Source of the DNA: Citrifermentans bremense
GTDB taxonomy: Bacteria; Desulfobacterota; Desulfuromonadia; Geobacterales; Geobacteraceae
Direction: 5' to 3'
Assembly (NCBI RefSeq): GCF_014218275.1
Contig: NZ_AP023213.1
Coordinates: forward strand, 2,210,001 to 2,274,000
Length of the DNA: 64,000 nucleotides
This document shows positions 34,137 through 43,609 of this stretch, piece after piece. Position 1 is the first letter of the stretch. Every line of letters starts with the position of its first letter. The notes under the pieces are model-generated. The model was given only the letters and a program-made list of their open reading frames with translations, was not told where the DNA came from and ran no database searches. The position numbers and the translations under genes are program-made.

Positions 34137-35915
34137 ATGAGTGCGAGGATATTCAAGGGTGGGGAATTCCTGATCGCGGAAACCGGCAAGGAAGACGTTT
34201 TCACCCCGGAGGATTTCAGCGACGAACAGAGGCAGATAGGGCAGACCACAGAGCAGTTCGTGGCTAACGAAGTGATCCCGCTGCGCGAGGAGATCGAGCA
34301 CCAGCAGTTCGAGCACGTGGTGCAGCTGATGAAGAGGTGCGGCGAACTGGGGCTTTTGATGATCGACGTCCCCGAGGAGTACGGGGGACTGGAGCTCGAC
34401 AAGGCGACCAGCATGCTCGCTGCGGAAAAGATCTCGGGCTCGGGCTCCTTTTCCGTAGCCTACTCGGCACACACCGGCATCGGGACGCTCCCCTTGGTCT
34501 ACTACGGCACCGAGGAGCAAAAACAGAAGTACCTGGAGAAACTGGTCACCGGCGAGTGGATCGCGGCCTACTGCCTTACCGAGCCCGATTCCGGGAGCGA
34601 CGCCCTGGGGGCAAAGGCGACGGCGACGCTTTCTCCCGACGGCAGCCATTACCTTTTGAACGGCACCAAGCAGTTCACCACCAACGGCTCCATAGCGAGC
34701 CTCTACACCGTCTTCGCCAAGGTGGACAAGGAGCATTTCACCGCCTTCCTCGTCGAACGCGGCTTCGAGGGGGTTAGCGTCGGGCCCGAGGAGAAGAAGA
34801 TGGGGATCAAGGGGTCCTCGACGACCCAGGTGATCCTCGACAACGCGAAGGTGCCGGTGCAAAACGTCCTGGGCGAGATAGGGAAGGGGCACAAGATCGC
34901 CTTCAACGTGCTGAACGTGGGGCGCTTCAAGTTAGGCGCCGCGGTCACCGGGTCCGCCAAGATGGCGCTCGCCGACGGGATCAGGTACGCGAACCTGAGG
35001 AAGCAGTTCGGGCGCTCCATCGGCTCCTTCGGCGCCATCAAGGAGAAGATCGCCGACATGACGGCCGCACTCTTCGCCTCGGAATCGCTGGTCTACCGCC
35101 TGGCCGGGCTCATCGACCGGCGCCTTGCCACCATACCACGCGACACCCCCAACTACTATGACGTCTACCAACGCGCGATAGAGGAGTACGCCATGGAGTG
35201 CGCCATCGCCAAGGTGTTCTGCAGCGAGGTACTCGCATTCGTTGCGGACGAGGTGGTGCAGATCCACGGCGGCTACGGCTTCGTCCAGGAGTACCCGGCC
35301 GAGCGCTACTACCGGGACGAACGCATCAACCGGATCTTCGAGGGGACCAACGAGATCAACCGCCTGCTCATCCCGGGGACGCTCCTGGCGCGTGCCATGA
35401 AGGGGGAAATCCCGCTGCAGCAGGAGGCGCTCAAGGCCTTCGAGTCCCTGATGACCCCCTCCTTCGAGGATTTGGACGACAACGTCCCCTTCGCCGAGGA
35501 AAAGGCGTTTGTTGCGGGGCTCAAGCAGGCGTTCCTGGTGGTCGCGGGGAGCGCGGCGCAGAAATTCCAGGCGGGAATCAAGGAGGAGCAGGAGGTTCTT
35601 CTGGCCGCGGCGGACGTGGTGATCAACATCTTCGCCATCGAGAGCGCGGTGCTGCGGGGCGAGAAGATGCTTCCGTCCCTGAGCCCGGCGCGCAGAGACG
35701 CGGTGCAGGCGGCCGTCAAGACCTTCACCTTCAACGCCGGCGAGAAATGCGCCGCTGCCGCCCGCAAGGCGGCGTACTACATCGAGGAGGGGGACGCGCT
35801 GACGCTCATGCTTAGCGGCATCAGGCGCTTCACCAGGTACGACGCGACCGGCGTGCTGCAGCAAAAGCGCAAGCTCGCCGATGCCGCACTGGAAGCAGAG
35901 CGGTACCTTTTCTAA
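34137..35915 (+). CDS. fadE: acyl-CoA dehydrogenase, FadE (Bacillus type)
   Basis: A 592-residue flavin-dependent acyl-CoA dehydrogenase that introduces the first double bond in beta-oxidation. The FAD/substrate region AAYCLTEPDSGSDALGAKA lies near residue 145, and the C-terminal helix domain has VQIHGGYGFVQEYPAERYYRD followed by IFEGTNEINR with the catalytic Glu. About 170 residues extend beyond the canonical fold, as in Bacillus FadE and related two-part enzymes. GAGAGAGG precedes the ATG. An electron acceptor (ETF) is not encoded in the window. It is the last clear gene of the fad block. Confidence 0.93.
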   Translation: MSARIFKGGEFLIAETGKEDVFTPEDFSDEQRQIGQTTEQFVANEVIPLREEIEHQQFEHVVQLMKRCGELGLLMIDVPEEYGGLELDKATSMLAAEKISGSGSFSVAYSAHTGIGTLPLVYYGTEEQKQKYLEKLVTGEWIAAYCLTEPDSGSDALGAKATATLSPDGSHYLLNGTKQFTTNGSIASLYTVFAKVDKEHFTAFLVERGFEGVSVGPEEKKMGIKGSSTTQVILDNAKVPVQNVLGEIGKGHKIAFNVLNVGRFKLGAAVTGSAKMALADGIRYANLRKQFGRSIGSFGAIKEKIADMTAALFASESLVYRLAGLIDRRLATIPRDTPNYYDVYQRAIEEYAMECAIAKVFCSEVLAFVADEVVQIHGGYGFVQEYPAERYYRDERINRIFEGTNEINRLLIPGTLLARAMKGEIPLQQEALKAFESLMTPSFEDLDDNVPFAEEKAFVAGLKQAFLVVAGSAAQKFQAGIKEEQEVLLAAADVVINIFAIESAVLRGEKMLPSLSPARRDAVQAAVKTFTFNAGEKCAAAARKAAYYIEEGDALTLMLSGIRRFTRYDATGVLQQKRKLADAALEAERYLF

Positions 35916-36206
35916 GCTGCAGCTTTGCATCCGGGACTAGGAACGCTATCAAGCTCACCGGGGTAAGCCCGCAAGTTCAATACAACTGTCACAGGTGGCG
36001 CCTGCTCTGTATCGGCTGTACCTATGCCATTACGTGAAGGGCAAAGCGGAAGTTCCTTGTGGTGCACGACGGGAATCTGTGGCACAATTCCACGATAAAA
36101 GAGTTAAAATCTTGTCCGCGTCCAAGAATGTACAGAAGGATCAAGTCTGAACTGCTTGAATATCTGGCAGCGATGCTATCGCAAAGACGTGGTTAAGGGG
36201 GAAGTT

Positions 36207-37097
36207 TTGAAGAAGCAGGAAGGAGAACTTCTGGAATCTGCGCGCGTGGTGAAAGGCCAATCGCCCCCGGAGAGCGATCTGGAAACACGACTTTCCCTCT
36301 GTCTTGCGAGGGTTGCCGAAGCCGACCTGCTTTTGAAAGAGGAGCAGCAGGGTCGCAGCAAGGCGGAGCATGAGGTAGACCTTCTCACCCGGGAGCTCAA
36401 CCGGCAGAGGTGCATGGCCGAAACTGTGCACCAGGAGCTGGAGAGCTTCAGTTATTCCATCTCACACGACCTGCGCGCGCCGCTAAGGCACCTCGTCGGG
36501 TTCAGCAGCGCCCTGGTGGAGGACTACGGCGAGCAGTTGGAGCCGACCGCCCAGAGCTATCTGGACTGCATCGTCAGGGCGGCGCGCAAGATGGAGGGGC
36601 TCCTCGAAGCGCTTCTTTCCCTCTCCAGGGTGGCCAGGCAGGACTTGACCCTGGTCGACATGGATCTGGCAGCGCTGGCGCGCCAATATGCGGACTCCTT
36701 GCGGCAGGGGGACCCAGAGCGCCAGGTCGAGTTCAGGATAGCGGAGAAGATGCCGGTAAAGGCAGACCCGCAGCTGATGCGGACGGCAATCGAGCATTTG
36801 CTCGGCAACGCCTGGAAGTTCACCGCGAAAAATGAGAGGGCGACCATCGAGTTCGGCGAAAAGAGAGAAGGGGAGGGCACCGTCTACTACGTGCGGGACG
36901 ACGGGGCAGGGTTCGACCTGCGCTTTGCCGAGCGGCTCTTCGGGCCCTTTCAGCGCATGCACCGCGAGGAGGAGTTTCCAGGTCTCGGGATAGGGCTCGC
37001 CACGGTGCAGCGTATCGTGCACCGGCATGGCGGGAAGATCTGGGCCGATGCGGAGATCGGCAAAGGTGCCACCTTCAGCTTCACCCTCTCTCCCTGA
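36207..37097 (+). CDS. small soluble histidine kinase without sensor domain
   Basis: A kinase of roughly 296 residues with an N-terminal coiled coil (about 1-90), HisKA with SYSISHDLRAPLRHLVGFS, and HATPase with the N box LLGNAWKFTAK, VRDDGAGFDLRFAERLFGPF and GLGIGLATVQRI. No PAS, GAF or membrane segment is visible, so it may depend on another protein for input. The start is uncertain. I chose the TTG at 36207 because GGGGG lies about five bases upstream; in-frame starts at 36189 (GTG) or 36156 (TTG) are possible. It lies between fadE and the convergent FadR-like regulator. The core resembles the kinases at 11830 and 38072. Confidence 0.8.
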   Translation: MKKQEGELLESARVVKGQSPPESDLETRLSLCLARVAEADLLLKEEQQGRSKAEHEVDLLTRELNRQRCMAETVHQELESFSYSISHDLRAPLRHLVGFSSALVEDYGEQLEPTAQSYLDCIVRAARKMEGLLEALLSLSRVARQDLTLVDMDLAALARQYADSLRQGDPERQVEFRIAEKMPVKADPQLMRTAIEHLLGNAWKFTAKNERATIEFGEKREGEGTVYYVRDDGAGFDLRFAERLFGPFQRMHREEEFPGLGIGLATVQRIVHRHGGKIWADAEIGKGATFSFTLSP

Positions 37098-37098
37098 G

Positions 37099-37800
37099 TC
37101 AGGCCGGCGCCGGCACCCCCTGCATCCCCCCGGACTGGAGCTGGAAGGAGTCGAGCCTGAGCTTCATCGCGGCCCGCGTGATGCTTTCGGCGAGGATGGC
37201 GTTTCCGGTGCTGGCGGCCTGCAGCATCTCCCGGTAGTACTTGCGCGCCTGTTGCCGGTACTCCTCGCGGGTGAAGAGGGCGGCGCGCAGTTTCGAGTAG
37301 ACGCTGGAAAAGCTGTTCAGGATCAAGGGATAGATCCGGTTACCCGACATCACCGCCATGGCGATGTGCAGTTCCCAGTCGTATTTGACCAGGGCCCCGG
37401 CGCAGTTCCGCACCTTGTCGGCCCGCGCCAGTATCTCGGCGAGCGCCGCCGCGTTGTTTTCGACGGCTCTTCGGGCGTAGTCCGGCGCGAACTGGACCCG
37501 CAACTCCAGGAGGTGGGAGGCAAGTTCCGGAGGAAAATCCTCGCTGTTGCGGGTGATTGAGGAGATCAGTTCCAGGTCCCCCTGGGACCAGAAATCGTTC
37601 ACCACCGTGCAGTGGCGCTGCTGCACCGAAATCCACCCCGAGTTCTGCAGTTTCTGCAGGGCCTCCCTCACCGTGGCACGGCTTACCGAAAAGCGCTGCG
37701 CCAGATCCCGCTCGCTCTCCAGCGTGGAGCCGGGCTTGGGATCCCCCTTGAGCAACCTCGCCACCAACGCCTTTTCCACCATCTGGTAGGTCTTCCTCAT
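37099..37800 (-). CDS. FadR-family GntR transcriptional regulator
   Basis: A 233-residue regulator with an N-terminal winged helix-turn-helix (LESERDLAQRFSVSRATVREALQKLQNSGWISVQ) and an all-helical C-terminal FCD/FadR-type ligand domain with the conserved ELRVQFAPDYARRAVEN and DWELHIAMAVMSGNRIY segments. The ATG at 37800 has GAGGGG upstream; the longer in-frame opening to 37872 lacks an SD. It lies next to the fad block and is therefore a candidate repressor responding to acyl-CoA. This is inference from position and family; many FadR-subfamily proteins respond to other acids. Confidence 0.87.
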   Translation of the reverse strand: MRKTYQMVEKALVARLLKGDPKPGSTLESERDLAQRFSVSRATVREALQKLQNSGWISVQQRHCTVVNDFWSQGDLELISSITRNSEDFPPELASHLLELRVQFAPDYARRAVENNAAALAEILARADKVRNCAGALVKYDWELHIAMAVMSGNRIYPLILNSFSSVYSKLRAALFTREEYRQQARKYYREMLQAASTGNAILAESITRAAMKLRLDSFQLQSGGMQGVPAPA

Positions 37801-38071
37801 ACAGTCCCCTCTGTCGATCACTAAAGGCAGTCGTCCTCGCTGCGCATGCCGCAGGTGTCCGGCACATTCCATTGTGCAATATCATAAAACAAGGTTTTGC
37901 AAAATGGTAGCAATATTTTACTTGCAGCACCATTTATCTCAACCTCTTCATCGGGTCGAGATGCCTGGCCAGGTGGAGAAAGTGGCGAGTCCCGAGCGAA
38001 CGCGGGTATGAGAGGCTGCCGGCTGGCAGATAGGTGGAATGTCCCAGATCCTGCTTTTGTTGAACGAAGTT

Positions 38072-40486
38072 TTATAGCGGTGAGAGTGGCGCCTGGTGCT
38101 GAGCCGAGTTTTTCCGCGGCTGGGAAAGGGTGAAGTAGAAGGTGGCACCGTGGTTTTCCTGTCCCTCGGCCCAAATGCTCCCGCCGTGGCGATCTATGAT
38201 GCGGCGCACAGTGGCGAGCCCGATGCCGGTTCCCTCGAACTCGGAGCCGTGCAGGCGCTGGAACGGTTGGAAGAGCTTGTCGACGTAGGCCATGTCGAAG
38301 CCGACCCCGTTGTCTTTCACGAAGAAGGTCGGCCTCCCCGAACCCTGCGCCTGGCCGAACACGATCACCGGGCTGGCGACCCGGGAGGCGTACTTCATGG
38401 AGTTGCCGAGCAGGTTCTGCAGTACCAGCCGCACCAGCACGCTGTCGCCGTAGGCGGTCAGACCCTGCTGCACCTGGAATTCGACCGGGTGCGCACCCTG
38501 CTCCCCGCGCAGCATGTCGGCCACCTCAGCCGCCAGGTTGCTGATGTTGAAGCTCTGGCGCTTCATCTGCGTTTTCCCCACCCTGGTGAGCGTCAGCAGG
38601 TCGTCTATCTGCCTCCCCATCCTGGAGCTGGCGATGTTGATCCGCTCCAGGTAGTAGAGAGCCTCATCTGGCAGCGCCTTGCCGTACTCCTCTGCCAGGA
38701 TCGAGCTGTAGCTGTTGATGTGGCGCAGCGGAGCACGGAGATCGTGGGATACGGAATAGCTGAATGACTCGATCTCTTTTTTCGCCGCCTCGAGCTGCGA
38801 CGTCCTCTCTATCACCCGCCGGTCCAGTTCGTCGTTCAGCTTCCGGATCGCCTCCTCGGCCTCTTTCCGCTCGGTGATGTCCTTTATGGTGCCGATCATG
38901 CGCTGCTCCAGCCCCCGCCCCCCTTGGGATAGCTCGCAGCACTCGGTCACCCAGCGCTCCCTTCCGTCATTGAGCCTTCGTACCAGGTATTCCATCTCGA
39001 AAGGGCGACCGTCGTCTATGGCGGCCAGATAGCGTTCCCTGAAAAGCTCCCGGTACTCCTCGTGAACCACCGCGATGTGCCCCTTGAGCGTCCTGGGATA
39101 GGTTTCATCCAGTCCCAGGATCTCCACGAGCTTGCTGGAGCAGTTCCAGCTGTCATGGGTCAAATCGAGCACGTAGCTTCCCAGCTGGGCGATCCTCTGT
39201 GTCTCGCGCAAAAGCTTCTCGTTGTCGAACATGACCTGTTCGCGCCGCTTCTGTTCAGTGACATCCTCGAGCGTGACCACCGTACCGCTCACCTTGCTGG
39301 CCTGGTCCAGGAAGGGGGCGGTGCTGATGGAGACAAGCGCCGCCACGCCATCGGGACGCCGGAAGCGGAAGCAGACGTTCGCCAGGGTGTCGCCGGTCGC
39401 AAGGATTTTACCAAGCGCAGCATCCGGGCCTGCCTCGCCCTGATTCCGCTCGCGGATGATGCCCCAGACCGGCGAGCAGTCGCGCCGACTGGCCATCTCC
39501 TTTTTGGTCTGTCCCAGGATCTGTTCGGCCCTGGGGTTGGCGAAGGCGACCCTGCCGCCGGGTTCGATGAACATGATGCCGACGGGGCTTGTGGCGGTGA
39601 TCAGGTCCAAAAGGCCGTGCTCCATTTGCAGCAGGTGCTCCATCATCTTCGACTGGTTGATGTCGCAGAGAGTCCCTACCAGCCGGACGGCCTTCCCCGA
39701 CGCGTCCCGCTCTGCCGCCTTTCCCCTGCAGAGGAACCACCTCCACTTACCCTCGTTAGTCTTGAGGCGGAACTCGAGCTCGAAGCTCTCCACGCGTCCT
39801 TCGACGCAGCTCTCCTTGAGTGTGCGTGCGTCGTCAAGCTGCTCCGGATGCAGGATGCTGGACCAGTCATCCAGCTGCACCTGGGCCTGCCCCGGAGTGT
39901 AGCCGAGCATCTCATAGCAGCAGGGGCTGAAGTAGCAGGTGCTGGTAGCTACGTCCATGTCCCAGATTCCCGAGCTCGCGGCCTCAACCGCCCTGCGGTG
40001 GCGCTCCTCGCTTAGGGCCAGTTGCTCGTTTGCGACCACTTCCGCGGTGACATCGAGGTTGCAGCCCTGGTAGCCGGTCACCTTGCCGCTTTCGTTTCGC
40101 ACCTGGGCGATTACAGCCTGGAGCCAGAATACCCTGCCGTCGGACGAACGGTATTTGAAGCGCTGCGACCACTGCGCGCCTTTTTCCATGCTTTGCTGCC
40201 AACTCGCCGTCAGCGCTTTACGCTCCTGGGGGTGGATGAAGCCGATCAGCGGTTCTTCTCTTTCGTCGCAGGCGTCGCTGCCTGCAGAAGGTATTCTGCT
40301 GCCGTTTATGTCGGTCTGGTACAACCCGAGCGGCGCGGTGCTGAAGATGTTGCGCAGTACCTGCGCGTAATCGACGCAGGGAGGGTCCTGCTGCAGGGGG
40401 TGGGGGGATGGGACATCCGCTAAAGCTGTGGAGGGGCCTTTCATCCCGATCTGAACAAGGGTCGCTGTTTCCGACAGATGGTTCAT
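38072..40486 (-). CDS. multi-PAS sensor histidine kinase
   Basis: An 804-residue soluble kinase. Four PAS/PAC domains occupy about 40-540; their ends are marked by GYQGCNLDVTAEV, LVGTLCDINQSKM, VVTLEDVTEQKR and MIGTIKDITERKE. A coiled coil and HisKA (FSYSVSHDLRAPLRHIN) follow, then HATPase with NLLGNSMKYASR, VKDNGVGFDMAYVDKLF and GTGIGLATVRRI. GGGGG precedes the ATG. It is transcribed alone on the minus strand, divergent from a small Cys-rich gene. No partner receiver is adjacent, so it is an orphan kinase. The bacteriophytochrome-like core groups it with the kinases at 11830, 18443 and 36207. Confidence 0.92.
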   Translation of the reverse strand: MNHLSETATLVQIGMKGPSTALADVPSPHPLQQDPPCVDYAQVLRNIFSTAPLGLYQTDINGSRIPSAGSDACDEREEPLIGFIHPQERKALTASWQQSMEKGAQWSQRFKYRSSDGRVFWLQAVIAQVRNESGKVTGYQGCNLDVTAEVVANEQLALSEERHRRAVEAASSGIWDMDVATSTCYFSPCCYEMLGYTPGQAQVQLDDWSSILHPEQLDDARTLKESCVEGRVESFELEFRLKTNEGKWRWFLCRGKAAERDASGKAVRLVGTLCDINQSKMMEHLLQMEHGLLDLITATSPVGIMFIEPGGRVAFANPRAEQILGQTKKEMASRRDCSPVWGIIRERNQGEAGPDAALGKILATGDTLANVCFRFRRPDGVAALVSISTAPFLDQASKVSGTVVTLEDVTEQKRREQVMFDNEKLLRETQRIAQLGSYVLDLTHDSWNCSSKLVEILGLDETYPRTLKGHIAVVHEEYRELFRERYLAAIDDGRPFEMEYLVRRLNDGRERWVTECCELSQGGRGLEQRMIGTIKDITERKEAEEAIRKLNDELDRRVIERTSQLEAAKKEIESFSYSVSHDLRAPLRHINSYSSILAEEYGKALPDEALYYLERINIASSRMGRQIDDLLTLTRVGKTQMKRQSFNISNLAAEVADMLRGEQGAHPVEFQVQQGLTAYGDSVLVRLVLQNLLGNSMKYASRVASPVIVFGQAQGSGRPTFFVKDNGVGFDMAYVDKLFQPFQRLHGSEFEGTGIGLATVRRIIDRHGGSIWAEGQENHGATFYFTLSQPRKNSAQHQAPLSPL

Positions 40487-40790
40487 GTTTATCCCCCGTT
40501 GCCTGTTTACCCGCCTACCACACTGTCATAGCCGTGGCGCAACTTCGACAACGCCCAGTAGTTGAATGGTTTCTAATATATCTGAGAAATATTCAACTAG
40601 CAAGCACAAATTATATCTTGATAATGTTTTTTCGCAAATCTTTGGCTGGCACTGTATTTAAACGATTTCGAAACCGGTCCGTCGCATTTAGGCGTCTGCT
40701 GGTGACTTCCCTAACTGAGGTATTGACTGTTGCCGCACGTTTAGGGTAGTTGTAGCTAGCCAGCTACTTCCCTTTTGAGGAGAATAAGAC
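40487..40790. promoter_or_regulatory. divergent intergenic region
   Basis: AT-rich for this genome and without a gene. It should hold the promoters of the minus-strand kinase and the plus-strand Cys-rich gene. TTGACT at about 40723 could be a -35 box, but no good -10 box follows at normal spacing. Confidence 0.35.
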
Positions 40791-40973
40791 ATGGAATCCA
40801 CCAAGACTTGCCAGTGCGGAGCCAAACATACCGGACACATCTGCATGCTGAAAAGCGCCGGGCGCAGCGAGGAGATCGCGCACATAACCGACCACCCCAC
40901 CGTCACCTGCTTCACCTGCGGGGCGGAGGCCAACTCCGGCGACAACGTCTGCAATCCCATGCCGATCGCGTAG
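40791..40973 (+). CDS. small Cys-rich protein (putative metal-binding)
   Basis: A 60-residue protein of no named family known to me. It has CQCG near the N-terminus, HICM, then CFTCG and a final Cys in DNVCNP, with several His residues (KHTGH, HITDH). This pattern suggests a small zinc-ribbon or metallothionein-like protein. GAGGAG lies eight bases before the ATG, a strong start. It is followed 37 bases later by mutM and may be co-transcribed with it. It is cytoplasmic by lack of a signal peptide. Confidence 0.75.
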   Translation: MESTKTCQCGAKHTGHICMLKSAGRSEEIAHITDHPTVTCFTCGAEANSGDNVCNPMPIA

Positions 40974-41010
40974 CGGCGGGATTTAGCTCACAACGGACCT
41001 GGAGCTGCCG

Positions 41011-41820
41011 ATGCCCGAACTACCCGAAGTCGAAGTGACCCGGCTGGGGATTGCAGATAAACTTGTCGGAGCCAGGATCGCGGCTGCCGCCCTCCACAGC
41101 GCCAAGCTGCGCAGCATGGTTCCCCCGGAACTCCCGCGGCTTTTAGCCGGCCAGACCATAAAGTCCGTGACCCGCCGCGGCAAGTACCTGATCCTCGCCT
41201 GCGAACAGGGCTTCCTGCTGCTGCACCTCGGCATGACCGGGCATCTGCGCCTGGTGCCGGCCGGTACCGGCGCAGGCCCGCACGACCACTTCGACCTGGT
41301 TCTCGAGTCTGGGCTCGTGCTGCGGCTAAACGACGTGCGCCGCTTCGGCTCGATCCACTTCACCCCGGCCGACCCACTGCGGCACAAACTGCTGCGCGCA
41401 ATAGGGCCGGAGCCTCTCACCGGCGAGCTCACCGGGGCCTACCTCTACCGCAAAAGCCGAGGCAAAAAGGCGCCGCTGCAGCGCTTCCTGATGGACGGTT
41501 CAGTCGTTGCCGGCCTTGGCAACATCTACGCCGCAGAGACCCTGTTCCGCTGCAACATGCTTCCCTTCACCGAGGCCCGCGAGCTTTCCGAAGCCGACTG
41601 CACCCGACTTTGCGATTGCATCAAGGAGACCCTCACCGCTTCCATCGAAGCGGGGCGCTCTATGGACTTCTGCGTCCGCGAGGAGAAACTCGCCTACTTC
41701 CCGCAACAGCTGTTCGTCTACGGCAGGGAAGGACTTCCCTGCCTTAAGTGCGGCACTAAGGTTAAGCGGGAGAGGATGGGCAACCGCTCCACTTTCTACT
41801 GCCCCGACTGTCAAAGATAG
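41011..41820 (+). CDS. mutM: formamidopyrimidine-DNA glycosylase
   Basis: A 269-residue MutM/Fpg enzyme that excises 8-oxoguanine and formamidopyrimidines and nicks the abasic site. After the initiator Met come the catalytic Pro and PELPEVEV. The beta-turn Lys is in TRRGKYLIL, and the helix-two-turn-helix region has DGSVVAGLGNIYAAETLF. The C-terminal zinc finger has CLKCGTKV and CPDCQR. Length and motif set are standard. GGAG lies six bases before the ATG. A hairpin at 41876-41892 lies beyond the stop, before the next gene. Confidence 0.96.
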   Translation: MPELPEVEVTRLGIADKLVGARIAAAALHSAKLRSMVPPELPRLLAGQTIKSVTRRGKYLILACEQGFLLLHLGMTGHLRLVPAGTGAGPHDHFDLVLESGLVLRLNDVRRFGSIHFTPADPLRHKLLRAIGPEPLTGELTGAYLYRKSRGKKAPLQRFLMDGSVVAGLGNIYAAETLFRCNMLPFTEARELSEADCTRLCDCIKETLTASIEAGRSMDFCVREEKLAYFPQQLFVYGREGLPCLKCGTKVKRERMGNRSTFYCPDCQR

Positions 41821-41875
41821 CTTTCACAGGCGTTAAGCCATTGACCTTGCCCCACCGGTTGATAAACTGCGGCAG

Positions 41876-41892
41876 GGCGGGGTTTCCCCGCC
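41876..41892 (+). terminator. possible hairpin after mutM
   Basis: A seven-base perfect stem (GGCGGGG/CCCCGCC) with a TTT loop. It lacks a T run, so it may be an attenuator or a structured leader just upstream of the next gene's SD rather than a true terminator. Confidence 0.35.
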
Positions 41893-41914
41893 ACTTTAAC
41901 AGGGAGGGTTCAAA

Positions 41915-42976
41915 ATGAGCATGCTCTTCACACCGCTCACCCTGCGGGAGCTGACTTTCAAAAACCGCATCTTCGTCTCCCCCATGTGCCAGTATTCAAG
42001 CAGGGAAGGGATGCCGTCGGACTGGCACCTGGTCCACCTGGGAAGCCGGGCGGTCGGCGGGGCGGGGCTCGTCATGGTTGAGGCGACCGCCATCTCCCCC
42101 CAGGGGCGCATCTCGCCCGACGACTCGGGCATCTGGAGCGCGGAGCACGCGCGCGCCTTCGCCCCCATCGCACGCTTCATCAAGGAACAGGGGGCGGTGC
42201 CCGGAATCCAGCTGGCGCACGCCGGGCGCAAGGCTTCCACAGACCTGCCATGGAAAGGGGGCGGTCCGCTGGACGCGAGTCACCGCGGCTGGCAGACCAT
42301 CGCCCCAAGCCCGGTCCCCTTTGCCGGCGACTATCCGACTCCCCGGGAGGCGACCGCCCAGGACCTGGAGATCATCCTCGGGCAGTTCGCCCAGGCGGCA
42401 CGCCGCAGCGTCGAAGCGGGTTTCGAGGTGGTGGAGATCCACATGGCTCACGGGTACCTGCTGCACGAATTCCTCTCGCCGCTGTCGAACCTGCGCAGCG
42501 ACGACTTCGGCGGTTCGCTGGAGAACCGCTGCCGCTTTCCGTTGCGGGTGGCGAAGGCGGTGCGCGAGATCTGGCCGGAGCACCTCCCGGTGTTCGTCAG
42601 GGTCTCTGCCTCGGACTGGATCGAGGGGGGATGGGATCTGGAGCAGACGGTGGAGCTGGCAGAAAGGCTGAAGGAGGTAGGTGTCGACCTGATCGACTGC
42701 TCCAGCGGCGGGCTGGTGCCTGAGGCGGCGCCCCCGTTCGGCCCCGGCTTCCAGACCCCCTTTGCTACGGAAATAAGGAGAAAGGCCGGTATCGCCACAG
42801 GCGCCGTCGGATTCATCACTGCGCCCGCGCAAGCGGAGCATGTAGTTGCTACGGGGCTCGCCGATGCGGTATTCCTGGCGCGCGAGATGCTTAGGGACCC
42901 GTACTGGCCGCTGCACGCGGCGAAAGCGCTGCGGGTCGAGCCTGCCTGGCCCAACCAGTACGAAAGGGCGAAATGA
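41915..42976 (+). CDS. NADPH dehydrogenase, old yellow enzyme (YqjM/NamA-like)
   Basis: A 353-residue FMN-dependent ene-reductase of the thermophilic-like YqjM class. Cys25 in SPMCQYS corresponds to the redox-tuning Cys of YqjM. The sequence also shows [49 protein letters not shown] and a C-terminal [12 protein letters not shown] phosphate-binding region with [12 protein letters not shown]. Such enzymes reduce activated C=C bonds, nitro compounds and quinones; the physiological substrate is usually unknown. GGGAGGG lies six bases before the ATG. A strong terminator follows. Confidence 0.94.
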   Translation: MSMLFTPLTLRELTFKNRIFVSPMCQYSSREGMPSDWHLVHLGSRAVGGAGLVMVEATAISPQGRISPDDSGIWSAEHARAFAPIARFIKEQGAVPGIQLAHAGRKASTDLPWKGGGPLDASHRGWQTIAPSPVPFAGDYPTPREATAQDLEIILGQFAQAARRSVEAGFEVVEIHMAHGYLLHEFLSPLSNLRSDDFGGSLENRCRFPLRVAKAVREIWPEHLPVFVRVSASDWIEGGWDLEQTVELAERLKEVGVDLIDCSSGGLVPEAAPPFGPGFQTPFATEIRRKAGIATGAVGFITAPAQAEHVVATGLADAVFLAREMLRDPYWPLHAAKALRVEPAWPNQYERAK

Positions 42977-42993
42977 GGCGGGAAGAGGAAAGG

Positions 42994-43019
42994 GGCGGGG
43001 GGGAAGCCCCCCGCCTTTT
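42994..43019 (+). terminator. intrinsic terminator after the old yellow enzyme gene
   Basis: A nine-base GC stem with loop GAAG followed by TTTT, 18 bases past the stop. It also separates the convergent minus-strand gene ending at 43024. Confidence 0.8.
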
Positions 43020-43023
43020 GCAA

Positions 43024-43359
43024 TCAGTCCGCAGCGACCACGTGGATGGCGACGATCGCGGCCACGGCACCCGCCCAGTAGATCCAGCGCCCTTCGCCGA
43101 AGTGCACCTCGCAGAACTCCTTCCAGGTGAGCCCCGTGTGGGTCTTTCTCGCGCGCTGCTCCTGGGCGGGCTGCCCCTGGATGTCGTTGGCCGCAACCAG
43201 GGTGACGGCAGTTTCCTGGCTCGGCATCAGGTTCAGGGCGCGGGGAGCTTCCGTCTGCTGCGCCGGCTGGGCGTTGGCAAGGAGCGCCACATCCTGGGCG
43301 CCGGCTGCCGCCGGTGCAAACGAGACGAGGCAAACGAGGATGGCTAATTTCTTGAACAT
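43024..43359 (-). CDS. exported hypothetical protein with C-terminal hydrophobic segment
   Basis: A 111-residue protein that I do not recognise. The first 21 residues form a Sec signal peptide (FKKLAILVCLVSFAPAAAGA, cleavage likely after AGA). A Gln/Ala-rich stretch follows, then a conserved-looking THTGLTWKEFCEVHFGEG, and it ends in a 20-residue hydrophobic segment (WAGAVAAIVAIHVVAA). This fits a small protein anchored by its tail in the inner membrane. AAGGAGG lies before the ATG. It is convergent with the old yellow enzyme gene and divergent from the BI-1 gene. Confidence 0.75.
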   Translation of the reverse strand: MFKKLAILVCLVSFAPAAAGAQDVALLANAQPAQQTEAPRALNLMPSQETAVTLVAANDIQGQPAQEQRARKTHTGLTWKEFCEVHFGEGRWIYWAGAVAAIVAIHVVAAD

Positions 43360-43609
43360 GGGTCTCCTCCTTCTTTTCTGGGGTGGTATTTCAGCTCATA
43401 GTTAGCGCCACGAACTGGCACGTTTGTGAAGACAAAGCTCTGTCAGCGGGCGAACAGGCTGTACATTCTAGCAGATTTACCTGTATAATCACGGGCGTTC
43501 GCAATTTTATTTTAGCCAGGCGAGCCTTTGTTCCATCGCGGAAGGCGAAGTTCCCCACTGTGTGAGCAAAAGCTCCCGCATCTGCAAGCGAAATCAAAAC
43601 GGAGACAGC

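Noticed and set aside
40640-40665. TGGCAC motif as a sigma-54 promoter
   Set aside because: The -24 half is good, but the -12 half reads TTAAA rather than TTGC at the required spacing.
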